Of a stretch of DNA of 34,733 bases, positions 19,966-29,600 are shown one piece after another. The position numbers and the translations under genes are program-made. How positions within the stretch are numbered: the stretch's first letter is position 1; each line of letters starts with the position of its first letter. This DNA is from Nitratireductor aquibiodomus NL21 = JCM 21793 (GTDB lineage: Bacteria; Pseudomonadota; Alphaproteobacteria; Rhizobiales; Rhizobiaceae): positions 1 to 34,733 of the forward strand of contig NZ_BAMP01000043.1 of assembly GCF_000615975.1 (NCBI RefSeq). Direction: 5' to 3'. A model generated the notes under the pieces. It was given only the letters and a program-made list of their open reading frames with translations, searched no databases and was not told the origin of the DNA.

Positions 19966-19992
19966 GACGGCGAACCTTGCCGCATTCCGACA
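19966..19992 (-). promoter_or_regulatory. Probable ECF42 autoregulatory promoter
   Basis: Read on the minus strand: TGTCGG (19992-19987), 17 bp, CGTC (19969-19966). It has the same boxes and spacing as the element at 18253-18279. It would drive the YCII-sigma operon. Confidence 0.65.
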
Positions 19993-20116
19993 CGATGCGT
20001 CGAGAAAATTGTGGGACGGATGGTGCAAAGCCATCCACCGGAATATTGTCGGAAAAACTTCCGCCCGGCGTTCAATCCTGATAGCTGAAAGCCGCGTCAC
20101 CAAACGAGAGCCAGCC

Positions 20117-20820
20117 ATGTTCGCCAACACATTCCCCGACCGCGCCCTGATTGCCGAGACCGTGGCCAAGATGCTGATCGAGATCAAGGCGGTTCATTTC
20201 CGGGCCGATGAGCCTATACCTTCACGTCGGGGCTCAAGAGCCCGGTCTATATCGATTGCCGGAAACTCATTTCCTATCCGCGTATTCGCTCGGCAATCAT
20301 GGACTTCGCGGCCTCTGTTGTGCTGCGTGATGCCGGCTTCGAGAAGTTCGATGCGGTGGCCGGTGGTGAGACGGCGGGTATCCCGTTTGCCGCCTGGCTC
20401 TCCGACAAGCTCGGCCTGCCCATGCTCTATGTGCGCAAGAAGCCCAAGGGCTTTGGCCGGGACGCGCAGATCGAAGGCAATCTGAACGAGGGTGCGCGGC
20501 TGCTCCTGGTGGAGGATCTGACCACGGATGGCGGTAGCAAGTTGAAATTCGCCGAGGCGGTGCGGAAGGCGGGCGCCGAAGTGACCGATACATTCGCCGT
20601 GTTCTATTACGGGATTTTTCCGGATACGCCCAAGCGGTTGGAGGATGCGGGTATGCGTCTTCACTATCTCACCACCTGGTGGGACGTGCTGCAGGTTGCG
20701 CGCACGGAGAAACTGTTCGACGAGAAGACGCTCGATGAGGTGGAGAAGTTCCTGAACCAGCCGCTCGAATGGTCTGCGGCCAATGGCGGCATCTCGGAAC
20801 TGGGTGAGAAGGCGGGCTGA
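20117..20820 (+). CDS. pyrE: Orotate phosphoribosyltransferase (one apparent frameshift)
   Basis: Joins orotate to PRPP, giving OMP in pyrimidine synthesis. Repaired length about 234 residues. The N-terminus is [20 protein letters not shown]. The PRPP-binding signature is [13 protein letters not shown], and the orotate/PRPP region includes [16 protein letters not shown] and [14 protein letters not shown]. The frame breaks at 20213-20214: one more C (CCT to CCCT) gives [23 protein letters not shown] and joins the two parts. Without it the protein would stop in a wrong frame at 20485. Loss of pyrE would make the cell need uracil, so a sequencing error is more likely than a real mutation. Confidence 0.92.
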
Positions 20821-20855
20821 CGCGCAGCCATTCACTTCGCACGGCTCCAGTGAAG

Positions 20856-20894
20856 AAAAAACGGCAGTTCCGCAATGCGGAGCTGCCGTTTCGC
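20856..20894. terminator. Bidirectional terminator, pyrE / DapA-family gene
   Basis: AAACGGCAG at 20859-20867 pairs with CTGCCGTTT at 20883-20891, and CCGC/GCGG extend the stem inward, with one T:G wobble and an AAT loop. A-rich on the left and T-rich on the right, it serves both convergent genes. Confidence 0.85.
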
Positions 20895-20898
20895 TGTT

Positions 20899-21766
20899 TT
20901 AGAGAGGGATTTCGTCCAGGGCCGCTTTCTGCGCGTCGGTAAGCGGCATGTGCGGCGGGAGTGGCAGAGCGAAGCCGGTATCATCGTGCAGTCTTGCTGT
21001 CAGGTATTTTATGGCGGGAATGAGCGGCTGCGCGGAAATTGCGGTGCGCGCGCTCGACGCTGCTTCGAGTGCGTCGTCGTTGGTGGGCTCGGCCCATAAT
21101 TTGGCGACGAGCGGTGCGGTCACGCTGGCGGTGGCCGAGATGCAGCCGGCATAGCTTCCGCTTCTGCCTTGGAAAGTGCGGCCTCGTTGCTCGGGAAGAC
21201 ATCGAAACTGTCGATCCTGGCGAGTTTAGATGCGTAGTCGAGATCGCCCGAACTGTCCTTGGCACCGGCAATCCGGTCGGGAAAGGCCTCTTTCAGGCGC
21301 CGGGCGAGAACCGGCGAAAAAGTGAGGCCTGTCATCTGCGGGAAATTGTAGAGATAGATGGGAATGGTGTTGCCGGATGTGGCTGCGACAAGGCGCTCAA
21401 ACCAGGCGAACAGGCCGTCGTCGTTGACGCCCTTGTAGTAGTAGGGTGGCAGAACGAGCGCGGCGGCAAAGCCAGATCGTGCGCACGGCGGGTGAGCGCT
21501 ATGGTCGTCTCCAGATCAGGGGTTCCCGTGCCCACCATCAACCGGGCGCGATCGATAGCACTGGCGGCGGCTTCCATGAGCGCCATGCGTTGTCTGGCTG
21601 AGAACGAATTGGCCTCGCCTGTGGTGCCAAGGACATTCAAGGCGTGGCATCCATTGTCGAGGGCCCATTCCGCATGGCGCAGGAACCGTGCCGTGTCGGG
21701 CTCGCCGTTTTCTGTCACGGGCGTGGGAACGGCGGCGATAACGCCGCCCAAGCGCTTCGAAGTCAC
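20899..21766 (-). CDS. DapA/NAL-family lyase (two apparent frameshifts)
   Basis: Class-I aldolase of the dihydrodipicolinate synthase / N-acetylneuraminate lyase family, about 289 residues when repaired. Visible motifs are GTTGEANSFS (substrate carboxylate binding), PIYLYNFPQ (catalytic Tyr) and AGAKDSSGDL (Schiff-base Lys). The active site is complete, but the substrate specificity is not fixed by these motifs. I would not call it dapA proper. Breaks lie at 21472-21473 (restoring HDLGFAAALVLPP) and 21158-21159 (restoring SKAEAGSYAGCISATASV); each needs one C on the plus strand. GTG at 21766 follows AAAGGAG. A longer frame from 21847 is less likely. Confidence 0.85.
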
Positions 21767-21856
21767 GGGAGAACTCCTTTGAACATATCTGTCGATCTCT
21801 AAAGCATTCCTGTTCTGGCTGGAAACTCCAGAAGCGATTGTACGCAATGCCAGAAC

Positions 21857-21893
21857 GAAAACCCGGCCGGAGGAGGGAGTTTCCGGCCGGGCT
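21857..21893 (-). terminator. Terminator of OmpA-family gene
   Basis: On the minus strand, CCCGGCCGGA and TCCGGCCGGG form a perfect 10-bp stem around a 10-base loop, followed by TTTTCG. It lies 48 bp after the stop of the OmpA-family gene. Confidence 0.8.
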
Positions 21894-21940
21894 CCTTTCG
21901 CCTGCCTTTCTCAAGGCACCAGGCGCAAAGCGCTCACGGG

Positions 21941-23926
21941 TTAGTTAGCGCTCGCGACCGGGGCGACAAGCGGGGTGATCCGCCGTAGGGCCACGCGCCG
22001 GTTTTCACGCTCGCGCTCCTGGGTATCGATCTTCAGATAGCGTTCTCCATAGCCCTGTGTGACAAGGTTTTCAGGCGGGATGCCAAACACATCCGTCAGA
22101 GCGCGGGCAACGGATTCGGCCCTGCGATCTGACAGCGCCAGATTGGCCAGGTCCGAACCGACCGCATCCGTGTGGCCTTCGATCAGGAAGGTTTCGGCCG
22201 GGTTCTCGTCGAGCATGCGCTCGATCGCCGTGGCGATTGCCTCGAGTTCGTCTATCTCGCTTTCTTCGACATCGGCCGAGCCGAAAGCGAATTCGATCGT
22301 GTCGAGATCGACACGGCGCACCATGTCGCGCACGCGGGCCGAACGCTTCACCTCTTCAAGCGAGTACATGCGCTGAACCCGTTCGACCGGCGGCTTCTCC
22401 AGGAAGGTATAGTAGCGGTCGGGATCTTCAACCTGCTCGGCCTCAAGAATGTAGTCGCTGACCGGGATCGTCAGCCGGAGCGGGGGCAGGTCGCGTGCCG
22501 GATCGTGCCAGCGGTCAACCGTTTCCAGCCGCTCGTCCGGCACGAAAACGAGAACCTGCTCACGCCCGTCCGGCGCGATGCGCACACGGCGGATGACATC
22601 GCCATAGCGGTTGCGGACGGTGATCAGGCGGACGCCATTGGGCCGTGTGACAACCTCGCGCACGCGACCACGCGGCAGCTCTTCGTAGAAAACCTCGTCA
22701 TCGTCACGGATGAGACGGTCGCTGTCCTGGCTTTCAACGAACACCTGATTGTTGATCTGGATGATGGTGCGGTTGTCGTTGAATTCACGCACCACCTCGG
22801 CATCCTCGCGCCGCTGGCGAAGTTCACGCCGGCGCTCGCTGCGTTCCTCCCGGGTAGCACCCATCTCGATGCGCTGACCCTGCTCTTCAAGGATATTGCG
22901 GATCTCGGTGCGAAGCGTTTCCGCGTTGACAGCATCTGCCTGCGCCTCGGCATCGCTCTCGGGGGGAGGTGCCCTGCGTGCTTCTGCGGGAGCTTCGGCA
23001 CTGTCTGCCTCAGGTGCTTCGGTTTCGGAGCGGGGCTGTGCTTCGCCATCTGCCTCCGGCTCCTTTGCACTGTCGAGAACCGGAGCGGCGTTTTCAGGCA
23101 GAGGCTCGGAGTCCTGTTGTTCAGGTCGGGCACCTGCTTCCGGTTCTTCCTGCGGCTCGCCCGCATCGGTTGCCGGCCTTTTGTCATCGGCCGGTTCCGT
23201 GGTTTCGGGTGCCTGCGGGACAGCTTCGCCCTCTGCCTCGGGCCGCTCGCCGGCGGTCGGAGCGGTCTTCTCCGTCTCTGTGGCAGGCGGCTCGGCAGTG
23301 GACGCCGGTTCTTCAGCGGCTTCATCTTCAGGAGGCGAAGGTGCGGGTTCTTCCGATGCTTCCGTTTCGGCTGGGGCTTCTTTCGGTGCCGCTTCGGGTT
23401 CGGATTCGGCAGGCTCATCCTCAGCAGGAGCATCCTCCGCCGGGGGCGCTTCTTCCTCGGCCTCTGGCTCAATCGGGGTGGGAGCCTGCTCTTCCGGTGC
23501 TTCGGTTTCAGCAGGGACTTCCTCTGGTGCAGCCTCGCTCTCCGGCTGGGTCGGCTCTTCCATCGCGGGAGCGCTTTCCATGTCCTCAGGCGTCTCGATC
23601 GGAGGCTCCGCGGGCACTTCCTCCTCGGCGGCAGGCTGGGTGGGTTCGGGCGCCGGCGGGACGGGTTCTACCTCCGGTGCATTCTCCGGTTCGGTTGCCG
23701 GGGCGGCTTCTTCTTCAGCCGGCTCCTCTTCTTCCTGAGCCTCGCCGCCCCGCTTCTTCAAGAGCGCGCGCCAGGCCTCTTCCGTCATGCCTTCGGGCTT
23801 TTCTGCCTGTGCTAGCACCATGCCGGCAGAACGCTCGACTGCAAGGCTCCGCTGCATCGCCAGCGGTGTGGCGGCAATCAGCAGGCCAAGGGCGGTTGTC
23901 GTCATGATCCGCTTTCGCGTCGACAT
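21941..23926 (-). CDS. OmpA-family protein with long Glu/Pro/Ala-rich spacer
   Basis: A 661-residue exported protein. The signal segment is residues 1-29 or so (TTTALGLLIAATPLAM). EKPEGMTEEAWRALLKKRG follows, then about 270 residues (61-330) made almost wholly of Glu, Pro, Ala and Ser in loose repeats. A predicted helical, Arg/Glu-rich part (335-390) leads to a beta-rich middle. An OmpA-like peptidoglycan-binding domain closes it (540-655), with FLIEGHTDAVG and NLALSDRRAESV. The spacer could reach across the periplasm while the C-terminus holds the cell wall. AGGAG eight bases before the ATG fixes the start. The large antisense frame over the spacer is a composition artefact. Confidence 0.88.
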   Translation of the reverse strand: MSTRKRIMTTTALGLLIAATPLAMQRSLAVERSAGMVLAQAEKPEGMTEEAWRALLKKRGGEAQEEEEPAEEEAAPATEPENAPEVEPVPPAPEPTQPAAEEEVPAEPPIETPEDMESAPAMEEPTQPESEAAPEEVPAETEAPEEQAPTPIEPEAEEEAPPAEDAPAEDEPAESEPEAAPKEAPAETEASEEPAPSPPEDEAAEEPASTAEPPATETEKTAPTAGERPEAEGEAVPQAPETTEPADDKRPATDAGEPQEEPEAGARPEQQDSEPLPENAAPVLDSAKEPEADGEAQPRSETEAPEADSAEAPAEARRAPPPESDAEAQADAVNAETLRTEIRNILEEQGQRIEMGATREERSERRRELRQRREDAEVVREFNDNRTIIQINNQVFVESQDSDRLIRDDDEVFYEELPRGRVREVVTRPNGVRLITVRNRYGDVIRRVRIAPDGREQVLVFVPDERLETVDRWHDPARDLPPLRLTIPVSDYILEAEQVEDPDRYYTFLEKPPVERVQRMYSLEEVKRSARVRDMVRRVDLDTIEFAFGSADVEESEIDELEAIATAIERMLDENPAETFLIEGHTDAVGSDLANLALSDRRAESVARALTDVFGIPPENLVTQGYGERYLKIDTQERERENRRVALRRITPLVAPVASAN

Positions 23927-24107
23927 AGATTTTCTCCTGTGTGCAGGCGTCCCATCGCCGGCTTAACCGCTTCGATGACGTTCGGTTCCCTTTTGCGCGC
24001 GATTGATACCGGAGCGTGTGAAACCATGGCGTGATGATGGCGAGGGCGTGGCGGAAATGCGGCCTGAAACGGCGCTTGACGCGCGATGCGCGGCGGTCCA
24101 AAGCTCG

Positions 24108-24560
24108 ATGATGACGATGAAAGAATTCTGGAAGACCAAGACGCTCGCGGAGTTGAACGACCGGGAATGGGAGGCCCTGTGCGACGGCTGCGGCAAATGC
24201 TGTCTCGCCAAGCTCGAGGATGAGGAGACCGGCGAGATTTACTGGACGAGCGTGGGATGCCGCCTTTTCGATGGCGGTACATGCCGGTGCAGCGACTACC
24301 AGAACAGGCTGAAGCGCGTTCCAGACTGTGTGCGGCTCACACCCGACAATGTGGGAACCATTCCCTGGCTGCCCAGCACGTGCGGCTATCGCCTGGTGGC
24401 GGAGGGGAAGGAACTGCCGTGGTGGCACCCGCTTGTTTCCGGCGACCCCAACACGGTGCACGAGGCCGGTATCTCCATGCGCGGCCGCGTGAAGGCGAGC
24501 GAGGACGAACTGGCCGAGGCGGAGGATTATTTCGCCTTCATCCTGGATGAGGAACCATAG
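24108..24560 (+). CDS. YcgN-like UPF0260 protein (CxxCxxxCC cluster)
   Basis: About 150 residues. Matches the YcgN/UPF0260 family, with [20 protein letters not shown] near the start and further cysteines in [18 protein letters not shown] and STCGYRL. The Cys-rich N-terminus is of the zinc/iron-chelating type; what it binds in this family is not established. The family ends with [19 protein letters not shown] and a short acidic tail, as here. ATGs at 24108, 24111 and 24117 are equally possible. It is divergent from the OmpA-family gene, with 181 bp between. Confidence 0.9.
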   Translation: MMTMKEFWKTKTLAELNDREWEALCDGCGKCCLAKLEDEETGEIYWTSVGCRLFDGGTCRCSDYQNRLKRVPDCVRLTPDNVGTIPWLPSTCGYRLVAEGKELPWWHPLVSGDPNTVHEAGISMRGRVKASEDELAEAEDYFAFILDEEP

Positions 24561-24612
24561 ACGGGATGCGGGATTGTCTTCCGGAATGAGCGATGAACGA
24601 GGAGCGACGAGC

Positions 24613-25029
24613 ATGTCCAACGAAGAGGCGTCCGGCCTTGTGCACTCCTATCTGGATGCATTGAACGCCAGTGATCACGATGCAGCGCTGGCGCTTGTCA
24701 GCGAGGATGTGGCGCATGATCCCTTTGACGGGGAGCGGGAGATTGGCCGCGAGAAACTGCGCTGGCATCTGGGGCTTGCGGCGCGGCATTTCGATGAACG
24801 CCTTGCCGACATCGCCGTCATGAGCGCGCCGGGCGGTGTGCGTGTGGCAGCGGAATTCACCGTCCGCGGCACCTATCGGGCAAGGGCGGACGGTCTGCCG
24901 GAAGCTACGGGACAGACCTATGCGCTGCCGGGTGGCATGTTCTTCGAAATCGATGGCGGCGAAATCACGCGCATCACCGAGCAGCGCAACAGGACGCAAT
25001 GGCTTGCGGCTTTGTCGGCGGGTCGCTGA
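24613..25029 (+). CDS. SnoaL-like / ketosteroid-isomerase-fold protein
   Basis: About 138 residues with the NTF2-like cone fold: LVHSYLDALNASDHDAALAL at the start, DVAHDPFDGEREIGREKL next, and a C-terminal GGMFFEIDGGEITRITEQRN strand pair. Such proteins bind small hydrophobic molecules or act as isomerases or hydrolases. The reaction is not deducible. GAGGAG eight bases before the ATG at 24613 favours this start over ATG 24586. It lies 52 bp after the YcgN-like gene and may be co-transcribed. Confidence 0.85.
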   Translation: MSNEEASGLVHSYLDALNASDHDAALALVSEDVAHDPFDGEREIGREKLRWHLGLAARHFDERLADIAVMSAPGGVRVAAEFTVRGTYRARADGLPEATGQTYALPGGMFFEIDGGEITRITEQRNRTQWLAALSAGR

Positions 25030-25129
25030 ACACGGTATGAACGGCACATTCCCGAACCGTTCAGGCGCGGTTTGACATCGTGATCTCCATGAAGGGGCGT
25101 GAGGGTCCCGAACCAGCAAGGAGAGCACC

Positions 25130-25483
25130 ATGTTTCAGAAACTGAAGATCGCCACTCTTTCCGCAATGATCGGGCTGGGCACTCTGGCGGCAGCGCCCGC
25201 CACGGCTCAGGCGGACAGTCTCTATTTCGGCTTTGGTATTGGCGGCCCGTCGGGCGGTTATGTCTATGGCAATAGCGGACGCAGCCATAGAGCCGAACGT
25301 CCTCGCCGCCATTATCGTGCCTGCTCGCCGCGTCAGGCGGTTCGCAAGGCGGAACGCATGGGGTTGCGCCGTGCCCGCGTCGTGAGGGCCAACCGTAACA
25401 TCATCCGCGTGGCCGGACGCACCCACTGGGGGCGTCAGCACGTAGTGTTTGCCCGTGCGCCGCGCTGCCCGGTGATTCGCTGA
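25130..25483 (+). CDS. Small secreted basic protein, rhizobial family
   Basis: A 117-residue protein with a signal peptide (cleavage likely after ATAQA, about residue 28), a Gly/Tyr-rich segment (YFGFGIGGPSGGYVYG) and a basic domain holding YRACSPRQAVRKAERMGL and VVFARAPRCPVI. The two cysteines probably form a disulphide. Similar small periplasmic or secreted proteins are common in Rhizobiales, without known function. AAGGAG lies before the ATG, and a strong terminator follows. Confidence 0.8.
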   Translation: MFQKLKIATLSAMIGLGTLAAAPATAQADSLYFGFGIGGPSGGYVYGNSGRSHRAERPRRHYRACSPRQAVRKAERMGLRRARVVRANRNIIRVAGRTHWGRQHVVFARAPRCPVIR

Positions 25484-25525
25484 TCGGATCGGTTTCACAC
25501 TTCCTGGACTCTGCCATCCAAACAT

Positions 25526-25555
25526 AAAAGCCGCCGGCATTCGCCGGCGGCTTTT
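25526..25555. terminator. Bidirectional terminator, secreted protein / SIMPL gene
   Basis: AAAAGCCGCCGGC and GCCGGCGGCTTTT form a perfect 13-bp stem around ATTC. A's on the left and T's on the right serve both convergent genes. Confidence 0.9.
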
Positions 25556-25579
25556 GTGTTCTATCGTGTGATGCCCGGC

Positions 25580-26308
25580 TTATCTGTCGAGCTCGAAGGT
25601 CACATTGACCTGTACCTGATAGGCGTTTTCGCCGGCTTCCACTGGAACGGCCTCTGCCGAAGCCTGCATCCGGACGGCCTTGCCGGCATAGGGCATCGGC
25701 GGACGGTGCTGCATCTGCTCGGAAATCTCGACGATGTCGCCCAGTTCAACGCCGGCAGCCTCAGCGAGTGTCTTCGCCTTGTCCAGCGCGTCTTTTACGG
25801 CGCGCTTGCGCGCTTCGGTGATGGTGGCGGACGGGTCATCATTGGTAAAGCTCAGGCCACCGCCCTGATTCACACCCAGAGTGACCGACCGATCAAGGAT
25901 GGCACCGACTTTGTCGAGATCGCGGATGCGTACGGTGAGCGTGTTGCCGACCTCGTAGCCGACGATGCGTGGCGTTTTCTCGTCATTCTTGTCGTTCGGA
26001 TAGACATAGCGTGGGTTGATGGACAGGCCGCCCGTCTGCAGGTCGCGCGCCTCGATGCCGTCTCCCTTCATCGCATCGATCACGGAGGTCATCGCTTCAT
26101 TGTTCGCGTCGAGCGCGGCGCGTGCCGTTTCGGCTTCGCGCACCACGGCGATGGTCAGGATCGCCATATCGGGACTGATGGCGGCTTCTCCCTCTCCGGT
26201 CACGATGATTCGCATGTCCTTGTCATCGGCGTGAGCCGGGGCTGCGGCAAACAGCGAAGCAGCAAGCATGGGAGCAGCGAATGCGGCTGGGAAGATGGAT
26301 TTGGTCAT
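25580..26308 (-). CDS. SIMPL domain periplasmic protein
   Basis: About 242 residues. The signal peptide runs to about residue 27 (AAPAHA). The SIMPL (DUF541, BP26/OMP28-like) domain follows: [17 protein letters not shown], then [30 protein letters not shown] and [20 protein letters not shown]26 of Brucella, an immunodominant periplasmic protein, belongs to this family. Members form channel-like oligomers, and their role is unclear. AAGGAG sets the start at 26308; the longer frame from 26401 adds an untypical leader. It is divergent from the tRNA. Confidence 0.9.
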   Translation of the reverse strand: MTKSIFPAAFAAPMLAASLFAAAPAHADDKDMRIIVTGEGEAAISPDMAILTIAVVREAETARAALDANNEAMTSVIDAMKGDGIEARDLQTGGLSINPRYVYPNDKNDEKTPRIVGYEVGNTLTVRIRDLDKVGAILDRSVTLGVNQGGGLSFTNDDPSATITEARKRAVKDALDKAKTLAEAAGVELGDIVEISEQMQHRPPMPYAGKAVRMQASAEAVPVEAGENAYQVQVNVTFELDR

Positions 26309-26418
26309 GGAAATCTCCTTTTGCGATGTCCCGAAAGGGCACCTAGCGATGGATTGTGTATCGATTGCGGCAAGATGGCTTGTGCGGCGGCGAAAAAGCA
26401 ATTAATCCATCGCCCACC

Positions 26419-26495
26419 GGGCCTGTAGCTCAATTGGTTAGAGCCGGCGGCTCATAACCGCTTGGTTGGGGGTTCGAGTCCCTCCGGGCCCACCA
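26419..26495 (+). tRNA. tRNA with CAT anticodon, probably tRNA-Ile2 (lysidine type)
   Basis: A full cloverleaf of 77 bases including an encoded CCA. The acceptor GGGCCTG pairs with CGGGCCC (one T:G wobble). The D stem is GCTC/GAGC and the anticodon stem GGCGG/CCGCT around CTCATAA (anticodon 26453-26455). The T arm GGGGTTCGAGTCCC is regular. C4-G69 and C5-G68 are the pairs used by TilS to choose tRNA-Ile2, while elongator tRNA-Met usually has U4-A69 and A5-U68. The CTCATAACCGCTTGG segment also resembles E. coli tRNA-Ile2. So after lysidine modification it would read AUA. tRNA-Met is the alternative. Confidence 0.9.
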
Positions 26496-26644
26496 TCGAC
26501 ACATTTGTGGCCGTGCTGGCGTTCTTCCGGTTCTCTCGAAGTTTCATCTTTTAAGATATGATACTGATATTTTATTCCGGTTTTTTTATCATAACCGGTT
26601 AATTTTCTATTAATTTTCATATTTTCCAAGATTTGGTGCCTTCG

Positions 26645-29600
26645 GTGGAGAGAATATTACTACGATTTATATTTTTTCTCGTAGTTTGTCTTTTTTCGGA
26701 TTCTGCCTTCTCTCAAATAGGCATCGGTTTCCGGGGGGACGGTAACTATGTAGGCACCATCGGGTCTAACAAGGGGTCGGTTGAGGGTTACAAATGTCCT
26801 GCCGGCACAGTCCTTCGCGGGCTCTATCACGCCGATGTCTCCATGAGCGATAGCGTGTCCAGCGTACGAGGCATGACAGCTCAGGTTGGACTGTATTGTG
26901 CCTCGATATCGGTTCTCCCCAACGGGACGGTTCAAACGATAAATACGTCCACGAACGGGACCCCGGAGGTGTTGGGGTATGGTTATCAAAACCAGGGATC
27001 AAAGCGAAATCGATATTGCGCAGCCGGGCAGATTGTTCAGCGGCTTGGTGGGTACGATCGGGTAGGACCCTCGGCAACAGTTCCATGGGCTTCCAGCATG
27101 CGGATGGCGTGCCGTCCGCTTCAATTGGGAGCTTCAGACTGGGTCTCTGTCGATACGTCTGTGACGGCGGGAATACAGACCCTTGGTGTGAATGAAAGCA
27201 ACGCTACCCATCATTTCAGAGGGTGGTTTTGCGACGAAGCAGCCTATCGAGCTGCTTCGGGAATCCACAGGCAAGCCGGAGGACGGGGTTATGATGGTAT
27301 CAATGTCTATTGCGGGCAATTGGAACAAGCCCGACATTCGGCCGCTCTGAGTTTTTCCGATTTTGCATGGGACCAGACCATCGGTGGTGCCGGTTGGCTG
27401 GTCAACCTGACCAAGGACAATGTTCTTCTCGACAATGGAAGCGGGCTATCGGGGGAGGATGTTGAACCATATGTCTCCCTGTCCGACAACGACCCTGCGG
27501 ACTATAGCCCCAGCAGTGAGGTCTATGTGCTGCCGGGATCAGGTTATGGAGCCACGGCTTCGCAACGGCCTTCCGGAATTCCGGAGAACGCGTTCGCAGA
27601 GATCGGCAGTTGTGCGGGCAAAATCGTAAAAATCGACCAAGAGGACAGCACCTGTTCTCTCACGATTGCCGGTCGCCCCGACCTTTCGATTGCCATCTCC
27701 ACGCCGACGGGCGTCTACAATGCACCCGGCGATACGATGAACATGACGGTGAGTGCCACCAATCTGGGCCCGGGTACCGTTGAAGCCTCGGATGGGTTTG
27801 TCATAAGTATTGCCGTGCCGACAGGATGGACGGCCAGCCCGGTTCCGGGATGTACGGTCTCCGGACAGACGGTGTCCTGCGCGGTGAACACGCCGCTGGC
27901 GCCCGCGGCCACCCCCGGAGGGGCAGGTGGCGGCATCACGTTCACCATCCCGCTCGTGGCCAACTCCGATGCCGTCTCGGGAAGCCATCCCATCACCGCC
28001 TCGCTTGATCGGTCTGTCCCTGACGGAGACGGCGATCCGACAAACGATGATTTCGAAACGGCCAACGATCAGGAACAAGGCACGGTCGAGTTTGTCAAAC
28101 TGCCCAGATTGACTGTCCGCAAGACGACCTTTGACGATGTGGGCAGCTTTACCTTCACTGGCAACAATGGCTGGCAAAGCCAGACGATCACGACCGTATC
28201 GGAAGGTGTTGCGGAGCGCGGCGATACGCAGATCCTGTCAGACGTCGGCGTCGAAACGGTTATCTCCGAGACTCTGCCGCCCAATTGGGTTCTCGATGAC
28301 GTTATCTGCCTCGGAATGGGATCCGGGGGGACAGTCTCCTTCGACGACAACTCCTTCACGCTCTCATCCGAGGCGGTGGCCGTAGACAGCGAGATTGACT
28401 GCACGGTGGTCAATCAAAAGGTGTTGCTCAGCACGTCCAAGGCATCGGATGTGGGCGATGGGGTGGGCGTTCAGGCGGGCGATACGATTACTTATACGCT
28501 GACGACCGTGGTGACAGGCGGGACGACGACACAGGACCTTGTTCTGACCGATGTGCTGGGCGCGGGGCTCGACTTCGGCAGTGTGACGGCACCCGGTGCG
28601 TTTGCTGCGGATACTGGTGGCGCGCCGACCCTGTCGTTCACGCTTCCTGCGGGGACTGCGGCGGGTACCTACAGCGTGTCGTACACCGCAACTGTTTCGG
28701 GCGGCGCATCGGGCTCGGTGTCGAATACCGTGACCGCAGATGTGGGGGACTGCAACCCCTGTGCGACAAGCAACCCGCTTGTGGAACTCAGCACCTCGAA
28801 AGCGTCCGATGTGGGCGATGGTGTTGGCGTTCAGGCGGGCGACACGATTACCTACACGCTGACGAGCGTGGTTACCGGCGGCACCACAACACAGGACCTG
28901 GTGCTGACCGATGTGCTGGGGGCGGGGCTCGACTTCGGCAGTGTGACGGCCCCTGGTGTGTTTGTTGCCGATACGGGTGGCGCGCCGGCCTTGTCGTTCC
29001 GGCTTCCCGCCGGCACATCGGCGGGTACCTACAGCGTGTCCTACACGGCGACGGTCTCGGACAGTGCATCCGGCTCGGTGTCGAATGCCGCCTCCGCAGA
29101 TGTGGGGAACTGCAATCCCTGTGCGACGAGCAACCCGCTGGTGGAGCTCAGTACCTCGAAGGCTTCCGACGTGGGCAACGGCGTGGGGGTTCAGGCGGGC
29201 GACACGATTACCTACACCCTGACGAGCGTGGTTACCGGCGGAACGACGACACAGGACCTGGTTCTGACCGACACGCTGGGCGCGGGTCTTGACTTCGGCA
29301 GTGTGACGGCGCCGGGTTCCTTCGTGCCTGATACGGGTGGGGCGCCAACACTGTCCTTCACGCTTCCCGCCGGCACATCGGCAGGAACGTATAGCGTGTC
29401 CTACACGGCGACGGTCTCGGACGGCGCATCGGGCTCGGTGTCGAATACGGTCACCGCAGATGTGGGGGACTGCAACCCCTGTGCCACGGCCAATCCGCTC
29501 GTGGGGATCAGCACGTCGAAGGCATCTGACGTGGGCGATGGCGTGGGTGTTCAGGCTGGAGATACGCTGACCTATACACTGACGACTGTGGTTGCCGCCG

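Noticed and set aside
19943..20038. N-terminal extension of the YCII protein
   Set aside because: It would cover the ECF42-type promoter, and MLYAILCYH with AAAGGAA upstream is the family-typical start.
22172..23815. 547-codon antisense frame over the OmpA-family gene
   Set aside because: It mirrors the biased Glu/Pro/Ala spacer and has no recognisable domain; the sense strand has a signal peptide and an OmpA domain.
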